Positions 45,040-57,589 of a stretch of DNA of 64,000 bases are shown one piece after another. The translations under genes and the position numbers were made by a program. Location of the stretch: positions 845,674-909,673 of the forward strand of contig ML682128.1 of NCBI GenBank assembly GCA_007922195.1, given 5' to 3'. The notes under the pieces were generated by a model. It made no database searches and was not told the DNA's origin. It worked only from the letters and a program-made list of their open reading frames with translations. The DNA comes from Podocnemis expansa (Eukaryota; Chordata; Testudines; Podocnemididae). The stretch's first letter is position 1, and the number at the start of each line of letters is the position of its first letter.

Positions 45040-45660
45040 CGTAGTATGTAGGAGCCCCAGTCATGGATCAGGGCTCCACCGTGCTAATAGTCTACCTAAG
45101 ACAGTCCCTACCCCAAGCAGTTTACAATCTAAGGATACATCATCACTGGTGGTGGCAGTTTTGCTGCCGTCATATCAATCTTTCTGGATTGACTGAGCAG
45201 TCAGTGGAGACCTGCTCAATTCATTCAGAAGTTGATGTGTTAAAACTACTACATCAAGTAGCATAGAGCAGCGTTGTATCTCCCATTGGTCCAGTGTAGT
45301 AAAGATGCCACACAGGAGCTACTAAATCAACAGAAGTAACTACCATTGACTGCCACTGAATTTCCCAGTAAACACAGAGCCAGGGTAATTAGGAGATAAG
45401 CAACAACAGATGAATTTAGACAGATTGCGAATATAAAGAAACAATGAGGCACTATTGGTCAGCATGATAGCCATTAGTGTACAAACCACTAACAGGTGTC
45501 AAGTTTTTGTAAGCAATATGGCAAAGAGGAGCTTTAAAGTTGGATAATAAGCTAATCTTGAAGATGTTTACAGAGACTGCTTCCCAAGCCTTTGGTGCAG
45601 AATGCAAGAAAATTTATAAATGCTTGAAGTGTCAGTGGGACATCCATGTGGAGATGTCCA
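45040..45660 (-). repeat. L2-like LINE 3' region
   Basis: GTAGGAGCCCCAGTCATGGA, AAGACAGTCCCTACCCCAAG and CAGTTTACAATCTAAGG are the inverse of the L2-like tail. GGAGCTTTAAAGTTGGATAA and TGTTTACAGAGACTGCTTCC further right belong to the same LINE family. It ends by a run of A at about 45660-45673. Confidence 0.5.
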
Positions 45661-45714
45661 AAAAAAAAAAAAATTAGGACTTTAGGATGGATAGAAGGAG
45701 ACAGTCTGGGATAG

Positions 45715-46950
45715 ACACAACACAAAAATGTCCATACTAGGTTAGACCAATGATCTATCAGGCCCAACATCCAGTCTTTTGGTTGTGGCCAATGCCAAAT
45801 GCTTCAAAGGGAATGAACAGAACAGGTAACCATTAATTGATCCATTCATCAGTCACTCCCAGCCTTTAGAAAACAGTAATTCTTTCCTATCCTCCATGAA
45901 CTGATCTGGCTCTTTTTTGAACCCTGTTAGTCTAGACCCTCACATCATTCTCTAGCAAGGCGTTTCACAGGTTGACTTTGTGTTGTGCAAAGAAACACTT
46001 CCTCTTGTTCATTTTAAACTTGCTCCCTATTAATTTCATTTGGTGACCTCTAGTTTTTGTGTCACAAGAAAGAGAAATAATACTTGCTTATTTACTTTTC
46101 CCATACTAGTCATGATTTATTAAAACCTCTATAAAATCTCCTTCAGTCATCTCTTTTCCAAGCTGAGAAATCGCAGTTTTATTAATCTCTCCTCATATGG
46201 AAGCTTTTCCATAACCCCAATGACTTTAGTTGCCCTTTGTTTCCACCTTTTCCAATTCTGATGCATCTTTTTTTGAGATGAGGAAACCAGATCTGCAAGC
46301 AGTATTCAAAATGTGGGTGTACCATGGATTTATAAAGAGGAAACATGATATTTTCTGACTTAATATCCACCTCTTTCCTATTAATTACTAACATTGTTAG
46401 TTTTTTTAACTGCCAATACACATTGAGTGGATCTTCTCAGAGAACTATCCACAATGATCCCAAGATCTCTTTCTTGAGTGGTAACAACTAATTTAGATCC
46501 CATCGTTTTATATGTAGAATTGGGATTATGTCTGACAATCTGTATTACTCTGCATTTATCAACACTGAATTTCATCTGCCATTTAGGTGCCCTGCCACCC
46601 AGTTTTGTGAGATCCCTTTGTAACTCTTCACAGTGTGCTCTGGTCTTAACCACCTTGAATAGTGTTGTATCATCTGCAACTATTAACCTCTTTTTCCAGA
46701 TCATTTATTAAAATATTTAACAGTACAGGTCCCAGTAGACTGTTGGAGGACCTTTTGTTTATTTTTCTCCATTCTAGAAACTGAACATCTATTCCTATCC
46801 TTTAACCAGTTACTGATCCAGTAGAGGAAATCCCTCTTAAAACTGTCAACAGCATGTGGCCAACTGGTAGAGACAGGAAGAAAACCAGCCACATCTGTTT
46901 TTCTAGTCTTAAAAGTCAATATGAATACTGCCACACAAAACAAACATGCT
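45715..46950 (-). mobile_element. CR1 LINE remnant, RT C-terminal part
   Basis: On the minus strand two open stretches match the CR1 reverse transcriptase tail. One (46704 to 46381) has VADDTTLFKVVKTRAHCEEL, WQMKFSVDKCRVIQI and ERDLGIIVDSSLRRS. The next (46421 to 46182) has FPLYKSMVHPHFEYCLQIW. ADDT is the conserved RT box with YADD altered. Stops and frameshifts interrupt it, and the 5' part is missing. The left end, CTAGGTTAGACCAATGATCT, is the inverse of the CR1 3' UTR, so this copy is 5'-truncated and dead. Confidence 0.85.
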
Positions 46951-46986
46951 GGCTTAGATACAGATAAAGACCAGTAGCATACTTAC

Positions 46987-47010
46987 CATCTCATCCACAG
47001 AAAGGACAGA
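46987..47010 (-). CDS. GOPC: GOPC 24-bp microexon
   Basis: TCTGTCCTTTCTGTGGATGA with GATG completes SVLSVDEM, eight codons in phase 0 on both sides. It is bounded by TTTCTTAAG (acceptor) and GTAAGT (strong donor). Its place between IKAKM and ERELEAN matches the alternative eight-residue insert that separates the 462- and 454-residue human isoforms (SGPSVEEL as I recall it). It lies at the coiled-coil boundary. Inclusion is probably regulated, as the longer form is reported from neurons. Confidence 0.9.
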
Positions 47011-47640
47011 CTTAAGAAAGAAGAAAACAGTTCCATAATCAGAAAAACTGGCAAACAGTGGGAACATCAACTTTTAGAAAATGCCACAAAATAAATGCCA
47101 GTATCAGCTTTATTCTGTCAGAACATTAGTCAAATTGACTAGGCTTACTAAAGGACACAAAAATAAGGACAGTATTAAACAAAAAAGTTTATTTAGTACC
47201 AATTTCTGCAAGTATGTACTATAAACAATATAAAAATTTGTAAATTAGAGAATTACGTATATTCATTTCTTTATGAAATGCAAGTATATGGAAGACCTAG
47301 AAATGCTTTAAATACAGTAAGCTTGTTATATAGATTTCCATATTTTGTTGCAGAAAAGAATTACTTTTCAAACAGCATTGACAAAATAAACCTTTGCTTC
47401 TAAGCTTTTCTGAGCATAAGCTATGAGTTTTACCTGATAATTAAACTATACTTCAGATTTAGGTAGCACCTTTCATCCAAAAGAATCAGAAAATAGTTTT
47501 CAAGTTACGTATTACACAAGTGCCCCACAACCAGTTCATGGGTTGCACAGATGCAGCAAATAATGCACTGCAAAACGGGAAGAAGAGAGAAACTCTTAAA
47601 GCACTCTTAGTACTTTTTTAGCAAAGAGGATATTTAAAAA

Positions 47641-47657
47641 AAGAGAGAGAGAGAGAG
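47641..47657. repeat. (GA)n microsatellite
   Basis: Eight GA units in a purine-rich context. Confidence 0.85.
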
Positions 47658-48866
47658 ATCTTATCTGAAAGATGCCTGTAAAGAGTTACCTACATGTAGT
47701 CAAGTGTTTAGCGACCCTGAATATTTCAATATGTTTTCATTCACCAACACTTAGTATAATTTTGTAGTCTGTCAAATATGTATTAATAAATAATAAGCTG
47801 CATACCAATATTCCCTGTGCTCTAGTAAGATAAGTAGTATTTGGGGCACAAATGGAAGGAAGTTAACACCCGTAGTACTACATTTTCCAATTATACATTT
47901 TGTTGATGCTGTCTTCCTTCAAAATGCTTCCTCTGGGCAAATTCAGACCAACAGAAGATCACCACTAAAGCTCTTTCTTAAAGCAAAACTCATGATTTTC
48001 AATTTTTATTTACATCTTAGTAGCTCCAATTTTGTTTGCTAAAGCTCTCCGGGCTTTGTAGTTTCTTTATCTAAAATGGTTTAAAAAGTACAATTTCTCT
48101 CCACTTATGTATATGAATTCCAAAACACAGAGTAAAGTGCACTTAAAAATATGAGGTGTGGTTTATGGAGGAGGAGGACACAAGGCAGCAAGTGAATTAA
48201 GTAAGGACAAAACATCAGCCTACATTTTTTATTCATTACAATCTCAACACAGACAAAACCCTAAAACAATGAGAAAGCCTACTACTTAGATTTAACAATT
48301 AAATGGATTTTTTTGTGGCTTTAGCACAAAACTAATATTTTCCCATGTAGTTCAAGTGGACTTTTTTTTTAAATAGATAAGCTTATAATAAGAATACAGT
48401 TTATTCCCCCCCACCGCCCGAAAATAAGACTGAAGCACTAAGTCAATGGGACATATGAGCTAAAGTCACTTTAGGAAAGTTTTACCGCAGATACAATCAA
48501 TCATAACCATCCCATATGCTTTATAAATACTGACTGATGTTTATTTACAGGTTTACAAACTACTTATGCAATAACTCATAATGTCTCAATGGAGCTTATC
48601 AACCATTCTGCAAGTACTTAAACATGATTTACACTATTAAACAATCCAGAAATAATAAAATTATTGAATATTTTGGACCCCTAAAATGTATAAAAACATC
48701 TGATGCTATATATGGATTTCTATTTAAATACAAATTAATTAAATAATTTTGCATTATATGTATTTTCATGTATGTTTTTCAGTAGACTTTATTGCACAAA
48801 TACTTATTTATTCAACCTCAGTTCTTAAGTGCTTTTAACAGTGTCTTCAAACATCTAAAAGACATA

Positions 48867-49234
48867 CAGGTAGTCCTCACTTAGTGACCGGGTTCCGTTC
48901 CTGAAACCCGGTTGATAAACGAATTGGTCACTAAACGAGGAGCAGCCCTTACCGGTATTTCAGGCATAATGTACTTTACTGGTAGTGGGTTTTTCAACCA
49001 TCGGTAGATAGTTTTAATGTCACCTTTGCATCATTTATAACATTTTTCATATATATTTTAAATGTTTTAAGCTCTAATGTACTGAACTTAGTTTGCATAG
49101 TGTACTGTAAATATAGGTAATCTGAGAGAGTTGATGTGAGTTCTCGTACATCGCCATAATACCAACTCATCAGAGAGCCGGTCATAACTCTGAGGGGTCA
49201 CTAAACGAGTAGGTCACTAAGTGAGGACTAGCTG
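48867..49234. mobile_element. Mariner/Tigger-like MITE, TA duplication
   Basis: CAGGTAGTCCTCACTTAGTG at the left and CACTAAGTGAGGACTAGCTG at the right are inverted over about 20 bases and flanked by TA (48865-48866 and 49235-49236). Further inner repeats (GGTCACTAAACGAG) occur near both ends. No transposase is encoded. Confidence 0.8.
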
Positions 49235-49812
49235 TAGTCTAAGTCCAACCTCAGCTATTGGACTTGAAGCAGGAAATTAATTAATTAATTATTTAAAAAA
49301 GAGTTTGGTGGCCTGTGTTATGTAGGAGTCCAGACGAGAGAATCACTCTGTTCCCTTTTATTGATGTGTTCCACAATGTATACAACTTGGCTTAGAGAAA
49401 CAATTTTCAAAATGTTCTTTGCCAAACATGACTAAAGAGTTGTAAGAGTTATCAAGCATTAAAACAATGTTCAGAAATTGTCAGAGTCCTGCAACTCAAA
49501 AGCCTCTAGAGAATGATTTTTGTTTTATTTATTAAAATTCTGCCCATGCTGGACCCTGAAAACATGCTAGCTGGGCTTAGCAATGAAGAATGGACCTTTC
49601 CTTCTTAGAACATCAGTTAAAATGAAGTGTGGGCCAACAGTTAAAAAAGGGGGGAGGGGTGCTATCTGGTGGCAAATAGTTTTTTAAATCACAGTCGAGT
49701 AAGGAGTCTTTTCTGATGATCTGTTGAACAAACTAGCAGAACTGTGATCGGAGATGGCCCAATTTGCCATATGAGAAAAAGGAGGACCACTGAGAAAGGA
49801 GCTTGACAGTCT

Positions 49813-50209
49813 GGTTATGTCTACACTGCCAAATTAGTCCAGATTAAGCAAACTTAGTCTGAACTAATTTAGCCCTTGGCTACACTAAGCTTTGCCTAGT
49901 TGGAATGAAGACATTTCTTAGCTTGGGCTAGGCAAAGCTTAGTCTGACCTAATAGGTACCCCTGATTAGTTCAGACTAGCTGGCTTAGTTCCTATTTCAG
50001 TGCAAACTACGAGTGGGCAAGCCATGAACTAAGGTTTAATTCGAGCTTAAAAAGTTTGAACTAGCCATGCATTCTAGTTCAAACTAAAATGTTAGTTCAA
50101 ATTAAAATGCACAGCTAGTTCAAACTAAAAAGCTGTGGTTAGTTCGAACTAGCTCAAGGTTAGTTTGGACTAGGAAGTCTGAATTATAATTTCTGATGTA
50201 GACATAGTC
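49813..50209. mobile_element. Harbinger-like MITE, second copy
   Basis: GGTTATGTCTACACTG and TGATGTAGACATAGTC are imperfect inverted ends of the same family as 27495-27915. The interior again is built of TAGTTCAAACTAA / TTAGTTCGAACTA modules. The three-base duplication is no longer clear, so this copy looks older. Confidence 0.7.
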
Positions 50210-51019
50210 TTTCAGTCTTGCTTCTAGTACTTACCCTTCCTATTACAAAAATCACTCCACTCTAATGTGGTGTGGAGAGGCAGAAGGGGGAACAGCTGTC
50301 TCTTTCTTCCTTCTTTACAATGCATAAAGAAGTCTGGTTTTTTTAAATTCATTTTTAAAATAAACTTATTTTTCACATTAGAAATTCAGGCCATTTCTAC
50401 CTCAGGAAAACTCCATGGCTCATTGAATAATTGTTTGCTTTACTTCCTTTATTTCCAAGGTACTTAAACTTGACTGAGAAGAGAAGTAATTTTTTTACAG
50501 ACACTCATTCACACACTATTTAAAATTCTATTTTTGTTAACATCTGATAAAGAGCTTAAAAAGCTATTTAAATAAATCCAAGAGATGTAAACCCCCTTCA
50601 CTCCTTCAATTAAGAAAACTGCATATCAATTTCTCTGTATTCTACAAACATAATCCTCAGCAAAAGATTTGTATTTCCAGTATTTCAAAAGTTGTAACAC
50701 CAACTCTCAGAGCTCATGTATTATAAAACAAAAAAACCTTAACTTTTTCCACTGCAGAACTTTAATATAATCTTTGAAATTATTACATACAATTCAAAGC
50801 AAATAACCTCTGACCCTCAACACTGTTAGACAACACAGATAACTTAGCACAGTAAGAAATTAAATTGCATAGATTAGACAACATACAACAGATAAAATAT
50901 AGCCATTTATTTTAAAACTGGTGTTCAAATAAGTTTATGCCAGCAACATTAACACTTCACCACCTAGACAGTCAAAAAAAAGTGAAGTTTGAACTTTTTC
51001 CTTTACTCTTGATACTCAC

Positions 51020-51184
51020 CATTTTTGCTTTAATTGCCCCAGAATCAACATTCTGACCAGTTTTGGCATGCAACTGAAGTTGAATGGCATGGAGTTGCAA
51101 AAGCTGATCATGCACCTCCTTTTCCAGTACTACTTTCTCAGCCTGAGTTTCTGTCAGTTCAGATTTCAGATCTACCAGCTGCGC
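51020..51184 (-). CDS. GOPC: GOPC exon: first coiled coil
   Basis: A 165-bp, 55-codon exon reading [20 protein letters not shown], then [20 protein letters not shown] and [15 protein letters not shown]. Near-identical to the human coiled-coil segment as I recall it. Acceptor CTTCCAG and donor GTGAGT are clear. In human this is exon 2, so the preceding exon should carry the N-terminus; it is not in the window. Read-through ORFs extending this exon on both sides are intronic. Confidence 0.97.
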
Positions 51185-52433
51185 CTGGAAGATACAAGTA
51201 CAACAATCAGAGCAATCACTAAAATTTGGTTTCTTGACATAACATAGAGGACTATTCTGAACCATTGGCTCTCGAATATTACGAGCTATTGCATCCCTTT
51301 CGGAAGAATGATTTGTCTTGCATATCCCGCATTTTCCCCTTACTTAAAAATTACTTGCTTAAAAATAAGACAAAAATACAAGAGTCACAGCACAGTATTA
51401 CTGAAAAACTTCTCTCTCATTTTTAACACAGAATTATAAAATAAATCAATTGGAATATAAATATTGTACTTACATTTCAGGCATATGGTATATAGAGCAA
51501 CATACACAAGTTGTTTTCTTTATGAAATTTTCATTTATACTGACTTTGCTAGTGCTTTTTATGTAGTCTATTGTAAAAACAGGCAAATATCTAGATGAGT
51601 GTATGCACCTCCTGAAGATCTGTGCATACTCCAAGAGGTATGCATACCCCTGCTTAGTGCTCAAGTCTACATCAAAGTTTCAGAAATATGATTAAAATAA
51701 AGATGGATTTGGGCTCTTTCTATTACTCTTTTATACCCATCCAAGGATTCCTCTATACACTACACCTTTTCTTCTCCAACTGCCAGCACTCAAACATATC
51801 CAGCCCTTGGAAAAGTATTTGTAACCTCCTGCACAATCCATCAGTGCCAATAACTGAAGGAACAGGTAAAGAAAAGTTTAATTCAGTCATTTCTCCAAGG
51901 GAGGATCATGATGCTCCTCCAGAACTCAGCCCTCTCCAGCACTGGGACTGTCCACCTACTGGTGACTGTGCACAGCTGTTAAGAAATCTGTCCAGGTTTT
52001 TTTTCATTCACATTTACTGCCTTGTTATGTTGTCCATTATTCAGTCACATGCTTTAGAACACTAATGGGTCAGACTTTTAGAGGCATTTAAGTGCCTATT
52101 AAATCAGTGGGAGTTAGACACTCAGGCACGTTTGAAAATTCCACAGGTGACATGTCTTTAAAAACCTGTCCCCGGGCTCCTGATCTACACCAGGATTTCA
52201 GCCTCCAGTACAAACCCCTAATATAGAATCTCTTCACACCAGCGGAGCATGATTTTCATGAGTAAACCTTACTAGAATTTGAAACAGGGTAGTTACATTG
52301 TATTTACACTAGGGACTTGCAATCATAGCTTAAACTCCAGCGCACAGACAATCTAAAAGATAAGCAGAAAGCTACCGCTTAGCAGATGTTTCACTGATCA
52401 AGACACTCTGGTCAATAACTCCAACTCAGAGAC

Positions 52434-52620
52434 TCTTTAATGTCAAAGGGACCAATATGACCATTTAGTCTGATCTCCCACATAATACAAACCACAGAAT
52501 GACCTCTACCCCCTCCTATAATAAATCTCTAACCTATGACCAAGTTATAAAGTCCTCAAATCATGATTTAAAGACTTTAATGTACAGAGAATCCACCAAC
52601 AATTAAGCCATGCCCCATGT
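52434..52620 (-). repeat. CR1 LINE 3' region fragment
   Basis: Phrases AAAGGGACCAATATGACC, ATTTAGTCTGATCTCCC, ATGATTTAAAGACTTTAATG and AGAGAATCCACCA follow the inverse of a CR1 3' UTR common in turtles. Confidence 0.6.
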
Positions 52621-53065
52621 TGCAGAGAAAGCTAAAAAAAACCCAGAGCCTTTCCCAATCTGCCAAGGGGAAAAATTCATTCCCGAAACTAAACATGGTC
52701 ACAGACGCTGAGCCTGTGGGCAAGACTCATCAAGGAGAGACTGAGAACAATGAGTTACTGATGATAGTCAAAGCCTTCTGTTTCTTAAATAATATTAGAT
52801 ATGTTAAAAACAATACAATAAAAATAATTAATACAGAAACCAAATGACCCAAGTCACACTCCAATTGAAAGTACTGCAGAACCTGCACCTCAGCTGAAAT
52901 AGCTGTCTATCTTATAGCCTCCACAATCACCGTATTTGAGCACCTCATAATCTTTCATGGATTTATTCTCAACCCTATAAACATGGGGAACTAAGGAACA
53001 GACAGACTAAGTGACTTTTGAAGACCACAAACTTTATTGCATGAGCTTCTGTGGTTAACTTAAGT

Positions 53066-53150
53066 AGAATCACAGAAACAGTAAGGAACCATGAAAGGTC
53101 ATTGGGTACAGCCCCCTGCACTCATAGCAGGACCAAGTACCCTCTTAAAC
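53066..53150 (-). repeat. CR1 LINE 3' end fragment
   Basis: AGAATCACAGAAACAGTAAG, GAAAGGTCATTGGGTACAGC and CCCCTGCACTCATAGCAGGA resemble the CR1 tail in inverse orientation. Confidence 0.55.
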
Positions 53151-53876
53151 CATTCCTGACAGGTACAAGTAGGTTTCCTATGAAATACATAGGCTATAAA
53201 ACGATTTTAAATTCACTGCTAGAACCAATCTTTTGAAGCTACACACTGAGAAGAGAATTTATTGTCTGCTTAAGTGCCTGTTCCAGCACCTGAATATCAA
53301 AGATCAAAGCTATATAAAGACAGACTAGTTTATTCATGTGTGTTCTTGTAGTGCACTTATAAACACAGAAAAACCACTATGTGGGAGCTGAAGGACTGAA
53401 TGCCTACCAAATCCCTTGCTGGAGCTGGGGATGATCTCCCATAAGCTTATTATTATTTGTGCAGGTTCTTTCATTTTTAATAGGTTTGCTTTGTAATGCT
53501 TTTACTTTCAGAATGAACATGCTTGCTTAGAAGGAGCTGTGTGTTAACTTATAACTGCTGTCAATTACACTGCTTACAACACCTGAAGAAAAGGTAAGTA
53601 CAGATGTTACCTGTTCAGGCCATCTGGCTTGCTGGGAATAACACAGGAGGAAACTGTTCAGCCTAGAAAAACCCTGATCACGAGGAAGAAACACATGGGC
53701 TCAAGAGGGGAGCTAGAAACTTATGTGGGTGTCCCTGGTGTGCCTTGAAGGGGGAACACAAGTCCAGTTACTCTGAAACTGCAACAATCTTGTAATTAAA
53801 GATTGTATCAGAATGCACACACAAAGGGGCTGAGTTAAGCTTACATGGGCAACCTTACCAATCTTTTAATGTAATT

Positions 53877-53910
53877 AAAAAAAAAAAAAAAAAAGAGAGA
53901 CACACACGAC
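53877..53910. repeat. Poly-A plus GA/CA tract
   Basis: About 18 A followed by GAGAGACACACACG, a simple-sequence tract likely to vary in length. Confidence 0.85.
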
Positions 53911-55664
53911 AAATTACACGCCAAAGGAAAAGTGTGATCACCTGTTACGAGTCACACATCACCTACGGAACCTTCAGAAGAACCAATCAGAAAAGGCAGC
54001 AACAAAACCATAACACGCACGGGACAACAAGCAGAATGTTTAGTTTTAAGATAAAACTGCTTAGGAGAAGGCATTTGAACAACTAAATGGTACAACAGCA
54101 GGTTTGAACATGGAATCACAATGAAAGGATTATAATACATATATTTTTATTAAGTATATAATATTTATTTAACTTACTGATTCAGCCATGGAAAGAGCTC
54201 TAAATGATTGGAACTCCATTTAACTCCCAAATCCTTATTTTCCTTAAAATTACACATTTTACACATTTGCTTTAAGTATAGAGTATTTTTATACATAAAG
54301 AAATCTCATTAACTTCAGTTGGAGCTTTGGGTGCATAATGCAGCTAATGATAGGTATTAAATACCTGTATTTTGATATTTTAACAAATACACTGCTGCAT
54401 ATTTTCTAACTGCAATATTTACTGGAATAAACCTTTCTGCTGTTTGTCAAACTTCTTTCCTGCTTGTCAGTGGGGACTCATGTGGTTTCCCTTCTGTGAA
54501 GTAAATCTCTGTAATCCCAGCTAAACTGAGTACTGGTAATGCACAAGGAAATCAATGAAGCAAACTGTAGTGCAAAATGGGCTTATCATAGCCTCAAAAG
54601 TTACAAGAAGCCCATTTATTAACAGTGTTCCATCTGGTATCAGTTGCTCTTCTGTATAGCACCAAGAGCTCAGAAATGTAGAGAGAACATTTCTAAATGC
54701 AAACAAACATGGCTGAACAATTTTTCCTTGGTATCATTTTCACCCTCAACAAATGTGCTGCCCAGAAATATATAATTTACTGGACAGAAAAACATTTTAA
54801 AGTTTACTAAAACTTTGCATTATTTTAACCTTATTAAAGACAATGTAATACAAGTATCATATCAAGCTATTAACAAGGTAGACAGGCAGCACAGGCCCCA
54901 GCAACAACTCTTGGCTAAATCAAATATATTCATATTTCTATACTAAACCAACTGGAAGAAATATTTAGAGGTCCAATATTGCTGATCCAGTCAAGAAACA
55001 AAACACATGTAGTGTAGCAACCCATCAATACTAGACAGAGTCAGTAAATATTAAATGGCAACAATATTTTATTCCAGGCTAACATTCCAGGAAAATGATG
55101 GGAGGAGCCACCCTGAGTCCTATTTAGACCAAGAAATTGAATGATTTCTTTTAACGGTTGTTAGCAGTGGTTCAGGCTGAACTGGAGCAATAAGAAAGCT
55201 ATTTTAAACAAGACAAAATCCACATTTAGTATCATTCATGCAAAACACTGAAGAGAAACAGTGGGGTCTATTGAATTGGGCACTGGACACTCAGGCGTGG
55301 CCTACAATGTTGGCAGAAGTCGATGGGAGATATGCAAGCCACAGAGAACAGACTGCATATCTCCCTTTGACTTCCTAACTTCTATTTACCGCAGTGTCCC
55401 CTCTGTGCTGCACCAATGGGAAATGCCCTCTGGTCAACACAGCATTACTCTTCTTCTGGGGGTGAATCAATGACATCAACTTCCAACTCGATAAACAGGT
55501 CTCCATTGCCACTCAGTCAATCCCACTGAATTGATCCTGAACTGCCAACAATGCCATTGGTGTAGACAAACTCCCAGTATACGCCTAACTCTGATCCCAG
55601 TGAAGTCAACTGGAGTTTTACCACTGACTTCAAAGGGAGCAAGTTAGGCCAAATGCAGAGCTAC

Positions 55665-55915
55665 AATCATGCTTTTGGGGTCTAATCTCAGCTTTGCTAT
55701 TGATTCACCATATAAACTTGGATAGGATACTCGAAGCCTGAGTCAAACTTCACTGCAATCAATTAAAATGTCCTATATCCACCAGTGGATAACAGATGAG
55801 GCCTTTAACCTCTCTGTCTCTCCAATTTCCCCACCTACAAAATGGGAATGACACTGCTTACCCATTTTGTTTAAAGTACTTTGAGATCTATGGGTAGAAA
55901 GGGTTAAGTATAATA
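55665..55915 (+). repeat. MIR-type SINE
   Basis: AACCTCTCTGTCTCTCCAAT followed by TTCCCCACCTACAAAATGGG and TTAAAGTACTTTGAGATC matches the MIR body in the same way as the copy at 3735. Confidence 0.6.
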
Positions 55916-57282
55916 TTGTTCAGTGCTGACAAAGATTTAATTCAGGATTCAAGGAGGAAGAGTATCTGCTGTTAGCAGACAATGGAGATTTCTGAACTAT
56001 TAATACAGTGTTCTTCAGTTTGATGGTCACCTCTAAAAGAAAATAGTGCAAAGTTGCACGTATCTATAAAATAGACCAAGAAGAAAGGAAGACATAACCA
56101 GTAGAACCACCTTTTTTTCCAATGTGTATTTGCTCTGTCAAACCAGACTCTTCAACTTTTTACCATATATATTCACATTTCTTTTCAATTCCTTTTACTC
56201 GCTGTCCCAAATAATCCTTTACACATTCACTTTAATTGCTACTCCAAGACACCCTGCAAAGTTACAGCCTTCTAAGGCATCAGTGAACAACATTCTGTTC
56301 CAGAATGAGCTAATGCTTTAATCACTGTAATCACATTGACCTATGTGAAGGAAGCTATTTTTTAACTCTGACATGCAGGTATCCTATTTTAAACTGTAGG
56401 TCCATCAGCATCAGCATCAACAACTGACTATTCAGAATAACTCTGCAAAAGACAATGATTCAGAACAAGAAAAAATTTAATTAGTTTCTGGTAAGTTTAT
56501 TCTAACAGGGTTTTATTAGTATTCTTCAGCTATTTGCCAGAAATTAAGTAGCATTTCTTTAAAAAGATATTTACAGTTACAATATTTAAATTTATCCCAT
56601 AGAAAATGTTTAAAATGTAAACATAATAATTTTGCCTGTTGGGCTTGGGGGACAAAATCATCTTGAACTAAAAATCTACTGTTTAAATACATTCTGAGAT
56701 ATTTTTAAAAGATTCAAAAATATTTTTGGGGGGAAAAAACTGCTTTAGTGTAGACAATACAAACCAGACAAATTTTATACATTTTATTAAATGATTTTCT
56801 TTATTTACTGTTCTCAAGGATTTATAAGATAACATCAACAAGTCATCTTGGTAAAAATGCATTTTCTTAAGTGTAAAAATATTCAAATTGCTAATGTTCT
56901 AATTATTTAACTACTGTGATGTTAATCTTTGCAGTTCTTGTGTAGGTCCATGAGCATTTTTGCAGGAAACAATGTGGGACTTTTTTAAACAAAGAAGCGG
57001 TATTTAGTCAACTCTGAAGTTCTTTTTTAAAAAAAATATATTATCTATCCTGTGTCAACTCCTCGTATCTAGAGCTCTCAGGAGACCAATTTAGTAACAA
57101 TACCGCCTGTCTACCTATACAATTCTTCACAGCAAGGTAAGAAGAAAAACAATGCAGACTGGCCAGCTGAAAATTATTACTTCTTTGGATTACCACAGAA
57201 GCCCTCTTTACAAACAAATCCCCGTTGTGGTAGATTCCATCCAAACAGAGAACACAAAAACAGAGCATTTACGATCTACAAC

Positions 57283-57557
57283 TATGTCTACACTTACACC
57301 ACTGCAGCTTCAGTTGTGCCACTGTAGTGCCTCAGAACAGACACTCACTACAGCAACAGTAGAGATCCTCCCACTGCTGTAGTTACCGGGAATCCCCCTC
57401 CTTGAGAAGAGGTAGTTAGGTTCACAGAAGAATTCTTCTACTGACACAGTTCCATATACCAGGACTTCGGCTGATTTAGCTACAGTAGCTCAGGATGTAG
57501 ATTCTTCACACCCCAAGCAATGTAGCTAGGTAAACCTAACTTCATTGTAGACCTGGC
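57283..57557. mobile_element. Harbinger-like MITE, diverged
   Basis: ACTATGTCTACACTTACACC at the left and CATTGTAGACCTGGCC at the right resemble the TATGTCTACACT / AGTGTAGACATA ends of the copies at 27495 and 49813, with a different interior (CACTGCAG, CTACTGACACAGTTCC). Target duplication is not visible. Confidence 0.4.
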
Positions 57558-57589
57558 CTCAGCATTAGAAAAGAGACAGATAGATACAG

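Larger units (their letters stand above)
44333..46986 (-). other. GOPC: GOPC intron with LINE fragments
   Basis: Contains an inverted L2-like segment at about 45040-45660 and a CR1 LINE remnant at 45715-46950. No additional exon is seen. Confidence 0.7.
47011..51019 (-). other. GOPC: GOPC intron with two MITEs
   Basis: AT-rich intron holding a (GA)n tract near 47641-47657, a mariner/Tigger-like MITE at 48867-49234 and a Harbinger-like MITE at 49813-50209. No exon is seen. Confidence 0.7.

Noticed and set aside
55255..55575. Possible further Harbinger-like MITE (GGCCTACAATGTTGGCAG to CCATTGGTGTAGACA)
   Set aside because: Ends are only loosely complementary and no target duplication is visible, so I did not list it as a feature.
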